A stretch of 64,000 nt of DNA from Nereocystis luetkeana (lineage: Eukaryota; Sar; Phaeophyceae; Laminariales; Laminariaceae). Below are positions 11,181 through 22,759 of the stretch, piece after piece (positions within the stretch are counted from its first letter, which is position 1; every line of letters starts with the position of its first letter). Location: the NCBI GenBank assembly GCA_031213475.1, contig JARUPZ010000009.1:11992961-12056960 (forward strand), given 5' to 3'. A program made the translations under genes and the position numbers. The notes below the pieces were generated by a model. That model had not been told where the DNA came from, searched no databases, and saw nothing but the letters and a program-made list of their open reading frames with translations.

Positions 11181-11294
11181 AATGCCCCGGTATAGCTTAT
11201 AATTACGAACAAAAACCGCGTTCGTGAATGCAAGCGCCTTCTTGTACTCGTGTTCATACAAACATACCAGGTACGAGTGATATGTAGCTGATAT

Positions 11295-11820
11295 TTATGA
11301 AGACATTTTTTGTTTTGTTTTGTGCGCGTGCGTGTACTCAGAGCACGGCACCGCGGGCGAGCCCGACGCCGCCGCGGGTGTCAGCGGGTGCTGGCGGGTA
11401 TAGAGGGGGCTGCAAGGAGCGCGGTGGCCGTTTTCGTGGCTTGCCATCGCGTGTGCCTCGAGACACGTGGGAAGCACGGATAGACTCTGTCTGGCCTCCT
11501 TGTGAGGCTCCGCTTGTACCATACGAGTATACGTACAAGATAAAAGGGTCGTTTATATATCCAAAATAATACTCAAGCGGCGCTTATTTTTGCATCCCAA
11601 CTAAAGCTCAAAGAGAGAGCGACGAAGTCTGAGCACCAACATTGTCGAGCTGGCAAACAAGGCCCTCGGTGAGCTCCGGGCTTCACGCGAGGTGGGCGAC
11701 GGTGCTCACTTTGGCAGAGAGAGGGAGGAAAGTTTTACCCGGACCGAATCGTCGGTGGAGAGGTGGTCGCGAGACGGGCGAGCGGCGTACGAGGGTAAGA
11801 GACGAGCTTTGCTGTTCATT
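11295..11820 (+). repeat. Dispersed repeat Y, copy 1 (inverted partner at 24.2-24.7 kb)
   Basis: About 520 bp matching the reverse complement of 24230-24735. Shared landmarks are GTGTACTC(A/C)GAG, GGTGCTGGCGGGTA, CTTATTTTTGC, CATTGTCGAGCTGGC followed by GTGAGC, and GCGGCGTACGAGG. The CATTGTCGAGCTGGC stretch followed by a donor-like GTGAGC in both copies could be the end of an old exon (NIVELAN). No family is recognised. Confidence 0.65.
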
Positions 11821-11829
11821 TTTTTTTTT

Positions 11830-13650
11830 TTACCGGTGCAAGGTGTTTAACCAGGCAGAAGGCTAATACATGACAGGGGACAGTTTTATTTTTTTCTTTC
11901 CGCGCCTTTTCGTACGGCGAGTCTGTCGTACACCGGGCCAGGTCTGCTCAGGGTCCATCTAAACGGGGATCGCTAAATTTCGTTGTTTGGATTTTTAAAT
12001 TTCAATGAGTTATATTTTGTCTCGAAAAAATAACGTGTTCGTTTGTATCCTATCAGGAAACGTAGTAATATTTGGCAAACAAAATATAATTCCGAAAAAC
12101 CTGGAATAACGCACCGCGTGACACACCGCCTAGCCGACAACCAGCGACGAGGGTAGACGAGAGCGAAGGTTTGAGTTGTCGCGTGGGCGCCGCCGCTAGC
12201 CTTGTTTTCTTTCTGGGGGCGCAGGATATGAAGCTATCACTCTCAGGGTGTCTTGGGTGGGCTGAGGGAGCCCCCGAGCGCCACGTGCGGAACAGCAGCG
12301 GCGATGCAGCTATCGAAGTCTCGAGCGTATCCTCCGTTTTTTTTGCTTTTTTTGTAGGCTTTCGTGATGGTGGGCCGATCGAGCAGGCCGAAAAATTGGG
12401 CATGCGGCCACCATGACTCTGTTTCGAGGCGCCACCGACGGGGTGCGATGTGCTATATGGTCTGTGGTCGTGGTCGCGGCTATTGCTCCGGTCGCCTCTC
12501 GTTAAGGTTCGCGTTTGATCGCCTCGATCGTGGTCACCGAAGCGCCCACGAATCGCCCAAGGGTCCACCAGGGGTGTTGACTCGCCACGAACAATGTCAT
12601 GCTAGATCAAGGCCGATCAACTCCCAGATTCCAAATTGAAAAAAAATCACGCTGGAAAAGTCCTGACATACTTTTTGCTCACATTGTTTTTTTGATTGCC
12701 TTGAGAATGCCTGCTTGGTGATCCACTCTTCGGCCAATCAGATGCTACTTAAGTTACAATAAATAATTATACAGTAGTCTAATTGAAAACTATAAAAGTC
12801 CTCGATAAGATGGGCCAGAATTACTTAGCATTCTCCAACCATATATCGAGAGTGGAAAACGCCTTCGTTGTCGGCTAGGGAGAAAGTTTTCGCTGTTTGT
12901 GTAAATCCTTCTTACTATTTTCCCACCACTACATACACTGAGAAGATATCAAACTGGAAATTCCGAGAAATACCGAATCAAGAATGTTCCATGAAAATTC
13001 TTTCCCGAAGTTTACCTGAAAATTCAACGATTTTTCCGAGATTGGTTTTTGAAAAAAAGCCAGTACACAGAGCTGAATGTACGCCTCCTTCGTAGAATGG
13101 ACTGCTCCGTCTCCCGAAACAAATGTACACCGCCGGAATCGGTTGCGAACGAGGGCCAAGCCCGACATGCGATGTGAAGTGCCATGTGCTCACGCAAATC
13201 TTGAGACGGACAGTGCCTAGCGGCCCCTCAGCCGCACCAAGCGGCAACCTGTCGTAATAGGCCGGTTGCCTGCGGCTAGAGGAGGACGCGCGCTTCACTA
13301 TACTGCTGCCAGCTGCTCATCATGGAGGACGTGACGAGAGAGAAGAAACAACACGAATTGTCTGAGCTAAACACGGACGGACCGGGATAGACCATGCGTG
13401 TGGCATGTGGCGACAGGGACGAATGGTGAAGATAGCAGCAGTCGATAGGACGGTCCCTGTTGTGGCTCTGATATATATGTCCGATATTCGTTCCGGACAG
13501 AGTGCGCTGGCGTGTTGTGGAGTGCGCGAGGGTGGGGGCATGTTGGTGTGTGGGGAGTGGGGAGAGTGGGGAGTCGGGGGCAACGAAAACAACTGTGGCT
13601 TGGAAATTGCAGGGTCAAGGCTCAGCGTCAACCGTAGGGATCCCCTCGCA
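11830..13650. other. No supported gene
   Basis: A 171-codon minus-strand frame (12053-12568) is low-complexity and rich in R, S, P and H, with competing plus-strand frames. I could not link it to a family. The rest is AT-rich or GC-rich noncoding sequence. Confidence 0.4.
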
Positions 13651-13657
13651 GGATTTA

Positions 13658-14424
13658 GGGCCGTTCCTAACGAACTGAAAAAAAACACGATTCGTGACTT
13701 TTCGGCATGCCAAAAGATCACGATCCGTGACTTTTCTGTTCTAACGAAAAAAGCCAAAAAACGTCGCGTTTCGTGATATTTCCAAATTGTTCAAAATCAG
13801 ATATTTCAAACCCAACGGGTTTTGCGGGTGGAGGCAACTCTCTCGAGTGGGGCACGGTTAGACCGAGCCGGGCCGACCGGGTCGACCGCGCCTGGCCCGG
13901 CCCGTGGTATTTTCGAATCACGCGCCCATGCCTGACCCAGCCTGCGAGATCCCTTTTTGACCGACCGTCGGCCAAGACCGGTTTGGGACATTCCATCTCG
14001 CAGGGCGTCTCTGCCCGACCTGGCCTGTGTCATCTTCAGGTCATTTTCGCGTTTGGCTTCGAGCTGTGGCTCCTCTTCCTCAAAATTACGAGGCCACAAC
14101 CTGTTCGATAGCCTGCGCGCAGCGGTGCCTTTGGGTAGCCGCCCGTTGCCCATAAGCGGCGTACGAAGCAGAGTCTGCCATGCCGCTATTCCGGCCTTCG
14201 GATACCGTTCGTGCGCTCGGGTTGCGTAGTGGCTTCATCAGGCGTGACTAGAGTCACGACAAATGTCACGAATCGTGATTGTGTTTTGTTTAGGGAAACG
14301 CTAAAAACAATGGCGTCAGGAATCATCATTTCTTTGTTTTGTCGTGATTCACGACAAAACAATTCACGATTCACGACAGAATTCTCACGAATCGTGTTTT
14401 TGTATTGTTCGTTAGGAGTGGCCC
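13658..14424 (+). mobile_element. Harbinger-like non-autonomous DNA transposon
   Basis: Ends are inverted: GGGCCGTTCCTAACGAAC at the left, and GTTCGTTAGGAGTGGCCC at the right. TTA lies immediately outside both ends (13655-13657 and 14425-14427). A TTA target duplication with GGGCC-type ends fits the PIF/Harbinger (Tourist) group. Both subterminal zones hold several copies of the palindrome CACGAATCGTG or close variants (near 13692, 13725, 14268, 14345, 14368, 14390), likely transposase binding sites. The 767-bp body is GC-rich in its middle and carries no transposase, so it needs a helper. Confidence 0.8.
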
Positions 14425-14429
14425 TTACA

Positions 14430-17400
14430 ACGTCCGTGTTCGCGTGATGGAATGGTTCCGGTTTATTCGCTCCATTTGCATACCATCGTAACGCACCAAA
14501 CGTATGTATGTGTGGAAACCCGTTTTTGCTTAGCATTGGGCAATCGTGAGCCCCAGTTTGCTTATAATCGCGCCGTACTTGCTTGGCATGTGCCGCAAGG
14601 CCCGTGCTCACAGCACACACCCGGCATTTCGCACACCTGGATCTCACTCTGCACACACCCTTGGACTCTCTGAGTTGAAGTCCATTCTAAGCTCACTCTT
14701 GGGCTTTTCTGAGCCCCTCGTTGTGGCGAAGAAGGCCTCGTGCTTCGACAACCATCACGCCGGAAGCACACACAGACACCGGCCTCGACCTGAACGGCCA
14801 AGTCCAATTTCCTCGCGACACACGCGGTTGCAAGGCGCCCAGCATGCTACAACAACGTGCGCTCGGCTATGAGGCTTATGTGGGTGTTTTCATTGCCTGG
14901 CGGGGTAGGTGTCGCTGTCTCGTACTATTCGCTTCCCAGCGTTCTGATCAAGTTTGTCGGCAGTTGTAGTATCCTGCGAGCACGCGTTTAGACAATGGCA
15001 TCAAGACCAACCGTGGTACAGCTACCAGTCGTGTTGACGCCACGGCCATACAAGCGGCTACAGCACCGCTACCACGATGAGAAAGCAACAACAGCAGGAG
15101 CAGCAACGGCGGCAGCAGCAGCAGCAGCAGCAGCACGACTGCGGAAAGTAGCTCGAGCTGCGTTCGTTGTTTTGACTCCATAGGATACGCTATGGCCGTT
15201 GATGTCCTACTACTGCAGGTGTTGAGGGTAGCAGTATCCTTAGTGATCACGTCGACTACACGACAGCAGCAGAAATAGTGAGAGCAACAGCACGGCGTAC
15301 GTAGCAGCGACAGCTACCTATAGGGTTTCTTCTGTAAATCTGATGATCAATTGGTCCTGACCCCTTCTGTTGTCGCTGCTCCTGCCGCTACTGCTACCCG
15401 CGGCTTTCTCACACTACGTCACCCCGTAGATATGTAGAAGGTATTATTTTGGACAGCGTGGTGATAGGTACGACGACCCTATCTCGAAGCAGCAGCAGCA
15501 GCTGCAATGGCTGGGGCTTTGCTGCTGAGCTGGGGTTGCTACTACACCGTAGTAGCTGTATCAGGTTCGTCAGCTGCCGGTGCTGCTGTTGCTGCTGTAA
15601 CGCTACTGTTTTTGTTCACATTCCCGGACAACAGTCATCATGTCGCCACGTATAGGTCCTGCTTCTGGGCATCATCCAAGATAGCAGGTAGTACAATTAT
15701 TACCTTTACATGGCGCCCTTTTCCTCTCTCCGCTCGTGCGTCATGCTCTGAACAATGGCCGTTCGCCTAGGTCAGGGATGGGAGGCACCTTAAACGCCGT
15801 AGTGCCCGCCCGGAGGTTTTCAGTTTTGAAAAACTCCGGTTTCAACAATAGCGCAACCTTGCGGAGAAACGCGGATCATCGGCAAAAATGGCACCACGTC
15901 AAGGTGAGGTTGATTGACGATTGGGCAGATGGCGTGGAGGGATGGTTCGTTGATGGCTCGTTGGGTTTCGAGCGGTGTATCTCCGGAACAGATGCGATGC
16001 ATGCTAAATTAGGCTGGTAGGGTGCGTAGCTCTTGAACGTCTCAATCCCACATCGTATATCGTTCACCCTTCTGATCGCCCGTAGCTATGAGTTGGAACA
16101 ATGCCACCCACATGATCTCCAACCGCTTTCGTGCGATCCGCTCCTGTTGTTATTTGCCACTTCCACACGGGGCTGTGAAATTGGACAGAAATATCGCTAC
16201 GCACATAGCGCACGCTCTCGTACGCATCGCGGGGGTCAAGGTCGTGGCGGACAGACAACATCGGAGAAGGCCATCTCTTACACTTCCAGGGGAGAGCGAT
16301 GCGGTAAGAGGTACATGGAAATGTCCATGCGCCCGGCCTATCACTCTATCTATGCGTCCTCCCTGTGATTGGATCCGGTCGCGCCGTTTGCAGGCGGTAA
16401 AACGGGAACCCGTCCCTCCACAACTGTCCAGCCAACGGAGAAGTCCAAAGTTGATCAGTTGCCCAGCCGAGACGACAGAGGACGTGGGACAAATGCTGCT
16501 ATCAATAGAAGCTGGCAGCTAAGCGTACGATGACGACCGACCGGCTGGTATTGGATTGGCTTTCAGTGAGGCACTATATTCCCGAGAGTTCCCGCGTCCG
16601 AATCCGCTCAAGCTGGTCCAATGCATTGTGTATTTATCCGCGCTGAACACAGGTCAGAGGCGGAGGAGGCTGACGAGCATTATGTGGGATATTGATGTCA
16701 TGGGCGGGGGGGGGGGTGGTGACATGGCGGGCGGGGAAGGCGGTGATGTTGCCAGTATTTGTGTAAGAGGGGGAAGGTTGGCGGATCGTCGTTTCCAAAA
16801 AAGAGGCGGAAGGCCAATTCCGTACGCGGCCTATTATTAGTATTCAACAGAGGATCTACTACAGAACACTTTTGGCAAATCGCAGTACACCTCTCCGGCA
16901 TCGGTGCCGCGTTGTTGTGATTGATACATGCTCGAGGATGACGCGTTCTACGATAGAGGTGCCACATTTCCGCCAAAAATGCTTTCTGAATGACGGGGTT
17001 CCTCAACCAAAAATCGTCGGAATGCCAATCTTGTTTCGAAAAATGACATTTTTGGTATACGTGGGCTCAAGGGACCGTTCATGGGGATTAAATTTGATTT
17101 TTGCAGAAGTCAGTTTTCGCGTGAGATTTAAGGCGAATCTCTATCGTAGCGCACATCGAGAATTTTTTTTTTTTGAGGCAAATAGGGACCCTAGAGTGCC
17201 AGGTCATAATCACCGGTACAAAGCTTGCTTGCGCATGTATGTGCGTTGCATGCACCGCCGGCAAAATTTACGGTGACACAAGGCTCGTGTGTCAGGGTTG
17301 GTGTGATGAAACATTCATAAATATTAGGTAGGTAAAGAAGGAATATGTATAAACAAAACTATAAATTCGTTTTCTCTGGTCGGTCGCCGTGGGGGCGTTT

Positions 17401-17720
17401 CGGTGGTCTTTCGCAAGATCGTCAGCCCTGATTCGCGAGAGCTTTGTACTATTCGCGAGTGGAGGGATTTATCGGGAACATATTCAACTGGGCTGCAGGT
17501 TGATCTCAGCTGCTTTGGCCCGAAGAGACCGGCTATAAGACGGCATACATACGATAGTAGACCGATTATTTTTTCTATTTTGTTCCGTAATAATAGTTTC
17601 AACACAGGACTACGACGCGGGTCATTGGATTATTTGTGTGCGTGGACACATACATACATGTAGACAGCATACGACGCGCGTCACGCTGGTGCTGCCTATT
17701 CGTATACCGCTTGGCCAGTT
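14430..17720. other. No supported gene; scattered triplet repeats
   Basis: CAG/CTG-type runs at 15085-15140 and 15490-15605 and a G run near 16706. Frames such as 16033-16368 and 16088-16522 overlap and show no family features. Confidence 0.4.
15085..15140 (+). repeat. CAG/CGG-type triplet repeat
   Basis: AGCAACAACAGCAGGAGCAG then GGCAGCAGCAGCAGCAGCAG on the + strand. This is one of two main places in the window where the + strand carries CAG rather than CTG. Confidence 0.85.
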
Positions 17721-17729
17721 GGCCTCCTG

Positions 17730-17830
17730 CTGGCGTTGCTCCTGCTCGTGCCGCTCCTGCTCGTGCCGCTCGTGCTCGTGCCGCTCCTTCTGGTGCCGCT
17801 CCTGCTGGTGCTGCTTTTTCTTTCGCTGCT
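17730..17830 (+). repeat. 15-bp minisatellite GCTCCTGCTCGTGCC
   Basis: About six variant units. Read on the minus strand the repeat would encode a Gln-Glu-Arg-His pattern, but the surrounding frame has no other sign of being a gene. Confidence 0.8.
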
Positions 17831-18096
17831 TCTGTTGGTACCGGGTGCTCCTCCCGCTAGTGCTGCTCCCGCCTCGTAGATGGCATCGCCTGCTCCTGGT
17901 GGTGCTGCTTCTACGGAGTGGACTGCACTTTTTCCTGCTGCCGATATTAAAGGTGCTGCCTTCAATACACCTCTGCCTCGCCCTCTTCTGGCGGATCTTG
18001 GAAGCCCATCTCGAACAGAACCCCACTGTCCAGGTCAGTGCTCAATCCCACTGTAAAGTGCAACCGCTGCATCTCCCATCTATATGACGGAGACAG

Positions 18097-18247
18097 AACT
18101 TTGGAGGCAAGGTCGATTTTGCGACCGGCGACCGCGACACCTGCCCCGGCAGCGGGATAATCTTGAAGTGGCCCAAAGAGTGTGAATTATCCGCCAGGCC
18201 TATCGACGTCCGCACCGTGTCCTTCACGCTCGAGACAGGAGGTGGCG
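18097..18247 (+). CDS. Possible coding exon, unknown protein
   Basis: After ACGGAGACAG a frame runs NFGGKVDFATGDRDTCPG ... ECELSARPIDVRTVSF and meets donor GTGAGT after GGTGGCG (phase 1). The composition is protein-like and non-repetitive, unlike its CTG-rich surroundings. The phase fits the tract at 19340-19533. A possible upstream donor lies at 18034 (CAG/GTCAGT). No family recognised; this may be chance. Confidence 0.3.
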
Positions 18248-18263
18248 GTGAGTTGGGTTCTGT

Positions 18264-18352
18264 GCTTCTCTGTTGCTGTTGTTGTTGTTGGTGTTGTTGT
18301 GTGCTACCTATTTATACCGCCGCGGCTGCTGCTGTTGTTGTTGTTGTTCACA
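18264..18352 (+). repeat. GTT/CTG triplet tract
   Basis: Runs of TGTTGTTGTTGT and GCTGCTGCTGTTGTTG, followed at 18355-18385 by three tandem TACCAGGTACCAGG units. Confidence 0.85.
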
Positions 18353-18833
18353 AATACATACCAGGTACCAGGTACCAGGTACTACACCAGTAATCTTGAT
18401 ACATACGAGCTCACACCGAGACAGGGATATAGTACGCGTACTGCCATTTGTATATGCGCTGCTGATGCCGTTGTTTTTGTTTTGCACACTATAACCAACT
18501 TTTTTTATGAACAGCAGCTATTAATAGCTGCCGTTGTTGTTCACAGCCTGCGTTTCTTTCCACACCGAGACAGTTGACTACCGCCGCTGCTGCTGTTGTT
18601 GTTCCGACACGATAGCAGACAGGCGTTGAGTACACTAACACGTTTCCATGTTTTATGCTGCTGCCGCCTCTACCGTCGCCGTCTCTGCCGCGAAAAAAGA
18701 CGTGAGGGTTCGCCAACATCATTCATCGCATCTCATTCCTATTTACCTTTAGTGCTTTCTGCCTGTACAGCGCACGCCAACCCGTATTTTCGAAACTGTT
18801 TTTTAAGGTGTTTTTGCCAAAATCAGGTAGATC

Positions 18834-18950
18834 TGGCCGCTTTTCGGCCAAAATCAGTTACATTCTAAAAACAAGTACAAAACACACCCCAGGAGCGCTG
18901 CTATTGTCCAGGCTGACATCGTAACTGATTTTGGCTAGAAAAGGCCATCT
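18834..18950. repeat. Inverted repeat, possible MITE hairpin
   Basis: TCGGCCAAAATCAGTTAC on the left is mirrored by GTAACTGATTTTGGCTAG on the right, with about 45 bp between. The core AACTGATTTTGGCC also recurs at 18985. No target duplication could be set. Confidence 0.55.
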
Positions 18951-19339
18951 TATACCATATTGTTTTTTACTCTCTCTAGCTTTCAACTGATTTTGGCCAA
19001 CTTTGAACCAATCAGAGGGGCCACATATATATGTACACTGTTGTTTCTCTCCGTATGCGTCTGCCCTCCCTCGGTTGAAACTCTTCTGCGTTACGCAACG
19101 TATAAACTCTGTACTCGCACGTACACGTTGTACGTCAAAGTACGTATCTACATAAATATGCATACATACATGAGTATGCTGGTTTCGCTTTTTTTCTTCT
19201 GTGGGATGTGCGACGTGCTTCCGTTATTGAATAGTTGTTGTGTCCTATACTGCCGCTGCTTTGTTGTTTTCTATGGTCACAGCGGTCCACACATCACCAT
19301 GGTCGTTATCTGCACCACCCCGCGTCGAGTTTGTCTCAG

Positions 19340-19533
19340 GTTTGGTACGGCAAGATAATTTCGTGCCGAGCTGGCAGTTCCGCGAGGACGGTCAAGAAGA
19401 TTTAAGCTGTCAACGGTGGGGGTGCGCCAGATTAAATACTCTTCTTGGCGCCCCCGCCGTCGCAGAACAAACGAAGCCTATTCACAGTGAATCTCTGCAG
19501 GTCCAAGTGAAGCCCGTGGTATCTACACCCTAA
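19340..19533 (+). CDS. Possible terminal exon, unknown protein
   Basis: After TTGTCTCAG the frame reads LVRQDNFVPSWQFREDGQ and SCQRWGCARLN and reaches TAA at 19531. The phase matches a splice from 18247. Alternatively the same frame opens from an ATG at 19240 with a hydrophobic leader (AAALLFSMVTAVHT), giving a 97-residue secreted-type product. Neither reading has family support. Confidence 0.3.
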
Positions 19534-19539
19534 AGAAAA

Positions 19540-21430
19540 CTAAACGACTTAGATTTTGGAGGCCATATATGGAACGCTTCTTTTTTACCCGACTTTCATG
19601 ATGGACAGAACACCGCTCGTGGCGCGCGTTTTTGACTTGTTTTTAGTATCCACAAGATTTTGGCTCTTCTAACGGATCAGGTATTATAATTGATTTTGGC
19701 ATTAAATGCCCTTTTCAAAGTCTTCGTCAACTAAACTCATACCAAGTAAAATGTTTGTATTCAACACGTCTTACATGTCTCCTTTGTGCTGTCGGTTTGT
19801 TGTCTACAATCTATGTTTGCAGGTAGGTCCGTAAGGATTGTGTCTACTGCAGAAGAACTACCAAGGGCAACGTCATCTTGGTTGGCCTGTGCAAGCCCCC
19901 CCTTGCACTTCTCGGGCTCCAAGCACTCCAGGAAGCTCTTCATCACCCACGACGAGCAAGTTCAGGGCGAACGCCACGCGAAGTTCGGCGAATGGGCTCG
20001 GGTGGAACTAACTGGAGAAAAGCACCGCCAAGCGGGAAGGCTGTGTCGGTCGATCTCCTCGGTTCGGGCTCGGAATAGATCTTCGTGCTTTAAGAGTCTG
20101 TTCTCGTGCCTATCATGATCTTCCGGTACAGCACCATACGCAGTTGATCTGCCTTTGATCTGCACCTGGGGTCCGAATATAGAGGTGTTCGCGGGCGTTT
20201 CGTTGCAGCGTACGCCTGCGTCTATAATATTTCAATACCTTCAGCAAACATCCGTTGTGCGTGTACTTGCAAGTCTGTCAGCGGGTACTTTGAGTTCGAG
20301 CATGGGGAGCGGACTGGTTCATGTTTCTTCGGTGGGGGTTTCCCTAAGAAGAGTGTCAGGTTTTGCATCGCCTCCATCACGCTAGTGCCTTGGCGAGTGC
20401 CAAGGTCTAACTGACTTTTTTGCATACTCTTTGGGTGCCGTGGACAACGAAAGATCCTGTTTTTTTCAATCTACCTTGGGTGTTTGCCAGGGTGCTGATT
20501 CCGTTGTTATTAGCGACATTCGCGTTTGCGAGGGAATTTTTGCTACTACTTACTCCCGTCGCTTGGACTTCTTTGCGTTTGACGCCGGCCCCTTGCCCAT
20601 TGCTACGCTTCGTTGAAGACATTTTTTCTTGAGGAATTCTTGTCGTAGTTGGTTCGGGCGTCACCTAAAGGTTTCGTTCGTTGTCGAACCGTTAGGTGTC
20701 GCAGGACATGTATGTGTCGACTGGCGCTGGGATTCGTTGAGCAAGTGCTTACTACTGTCGAAGTTGCATATCACGCTCATTCATGTCGCCTTGATATCTC
20801 ATAACAGCTGTAATACATAATTACTACCTGCTTTTTCGGTCATTAGAACTGCTCTCTTGCGTCACCCTCATCTATCTGCATGTTCCACTAGTATTTTCCT
20901 TATTATACTCATACATACTTTGTTGTTAACAGGTGTACATTTGAGCTATTGCCCCAACTGCAGCACATACAACTGCAATAATTTAATTGGTGGAATAATT
21001 CAAACCAACCCACCAAATACCTATTTCGGCAAGAAGAGTCTTCTTACACGCTACGCTCATGCCACTCCGAAGGGAAAACTTGTATATATATTTGTAGTTT
21101 GCCCTGATGCCCACTTAACACATTGAAAATACTGTTGAGCTTTGATGCCCATTTATTTTCTCTTCTGCTTTTCGTGGTAAAAAATGATCAGATCTTTGAT
21201 GCATCCCCCATTTTGTTTTGTTCGCAGAATTTTCATCTTGCCGGACCGCTGTTTTCGCGACCCCGTCTGTCCTACTACTGCAGGTATCCATAGTAAGTAG
21301 TGCAAAGCTTGGATCGGCCCTTCCAAGTACTCCTCTTCGTCAGGGCTTGCACGACAGCGTCGACAGCACAATACGTTGATCTCTACCCATAGCCGCCTAT
21401 TTAGCGAGGATGTCCACACGCATATATATA
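19540..21430. other. Ambiguous coding-like tract, both strands
   Basis: Several 60-110 codon frames lie on both strands. On the minus strand, 20664-20407 and 20425-20222 overlap in different frames. On the plus strand, 19786-20118 follows a TTTGCAG acceptor. A 89-codon plus frame at 20857-21126 starts with a hydrophobic leader and has CPNC. I could not choose between them, and no family is evident. Confidence 0.3.
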
Positions 21431-21439
21431 TTTCTGTCT

Positions 21440-22345
21440 ACTTTTGGCCCGTCGAGCCCTCTTCTAAAATAGAATGATTTCATCCTTGAAACGCTCTTGA
21501 CAGGTAGGTGTGGCCGGGTGTACTCTGTTCGTTTCTTGCAGAAACTGTTGTAAAAGCGTCGGCTGTGAGTTGGACCAGTTGAGTGGTCGACCCTTTACCG
21601 TCTCGCGGCCGAATACTGTGGTTGACGGCCTGCGTTTGCCCCGTCAGGCCTACCTTTTGCCCGTGAAACCTTCTCCAGAAATTTGATAGTTTCAAGCATT
21701 AGGATGTCCTAGACATCTGCCCGTCCAGGGGCAGATGTGCCGTCAGCCGACATTTATGTTCGCTAGTAGTGACGATAGCAATAAATACTCTGTTTTGGAT
21801 GCAAGCACCAAGACTGGACCTCTTCTCCTTTGGCCGAAACAGTACAGGCCGCAAGCTCCGCGGCTTTTGATTACCCATGGCGGCAGGAGTCTGGGGAATA
21901 TTGGTTGGGGTAGGCGGGCATGCTCCGACGGTCCTTGTGTGTTGAGGATTGGGCGTTCTGGAAACGATTGTCGAAATCCCATTAGTAGAGCAATTTAGGG
22001 CTTGAGGTTTGGGCTCAAATGTTGAGATTCGAAGGCTAGAATATCTATGGTCGGGAAACGAGCGTCGCGAGCCTCGTTGGCTGCTGTGGACGCTGGACGA
22101 CCGGATCGGACGGTTATTTATGTCGACCGGATCGGACAAGCCTACGCCACGGGATGAGCGGTACAGGGGTGGAGGTACTAACGATGTCTACTATATATTC
22201 ATTATTACACGTAGTTTTGGCAGGCCGTGTCACATGCATCGTGGAGTTTTGGTTTTGTTGTGAAGGCGAATTGTTTCGTATGTAACCGCATGAAAAAAAG
22301 AAGACGTTATGAAGGAGTACATGTATGTGCGCGTTACGCTCACCC
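21440..22345 (+). repeat. Dispersed repeat X, copy 1
   Basis: About 900 bp matching 30640-31680 in the same orientation. Shared landmarks are GAGTTGGACCAGTTGAGTGG, TCTCCTTTGGCCGAAAC, CATGGCGG, AACGAGCGTCGCGAGCC and TGAAGGAGTACATGTATG. No open frame spans it. Type unknown. Confidence 0.75.
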
Positions 22346-22483
22346 TATTAATTGGCCTCCGTACAATGTACAACTTTCTCCAGATGAGAAATGTATTCCA
22401 TACCATTCAGAGATCCCTAACCAGTGGTAAATTATACACATCCTATATATCAATCTTCACTTACCGTGGGAATAACGATAATC

Positions 22484-22590
22484 GCCATATAATTCCGTAA
22501 TCCCTAACACGTCGCAAACGGTTTCAAATATTTACGATTTACTCGGAGCAAATCGACACACCCAGTCGAAAATAACACATTGCCATTTAC
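22484..22590 (+). repeat. Dispersed repeat, second copy at 26420-26520
   Basis: ACACGTCGCAAAC and CAGTCGAAAAT are shared in the same order and spacing with 26440-26515. Noncoding. Confidence 0.5.
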
Positions 22591-22699
22591 TTAACGAACC
22601 TACAGTAGACGATACTATAACTTCTTCGTATCATTCACGACACTTCCCCGGGATAAAACATATATATATGCCATACCACTCAGAGATCCATAACCAGTG

Positions 22700-22755
22700 A
22701 TTCAGATATATAAATATGTATATGTATATATATATATGTATCATATATATATACA
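22700..22755 (+). repeat. AT dinucleotide tract
   Basis: TATGTATATGTATATATATA and following TATATATATA, bordering a GC-rich stretch. Confidence 0.9.
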
Positions 22756-22759
22756 CTTT

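Noticed and set aside
12053-12568. 171-codon minus-strand frame as a gene
   Set aside because: Low-complexity composition, competing plus-strand frames, no recognised motif and no splice context.
17622-18026. Minus-strand frame with a QERHEQERHEQE pattern
   Set aside because: The pattern is just the translation of the 15-bp minisatellite; nothing outside it looks coding.
19761-20664. Minus-strand gene made of several adjoining frames
   Set aside because: It would need frame changes without splice signals, and plus-strand frames in the same place look equally good.
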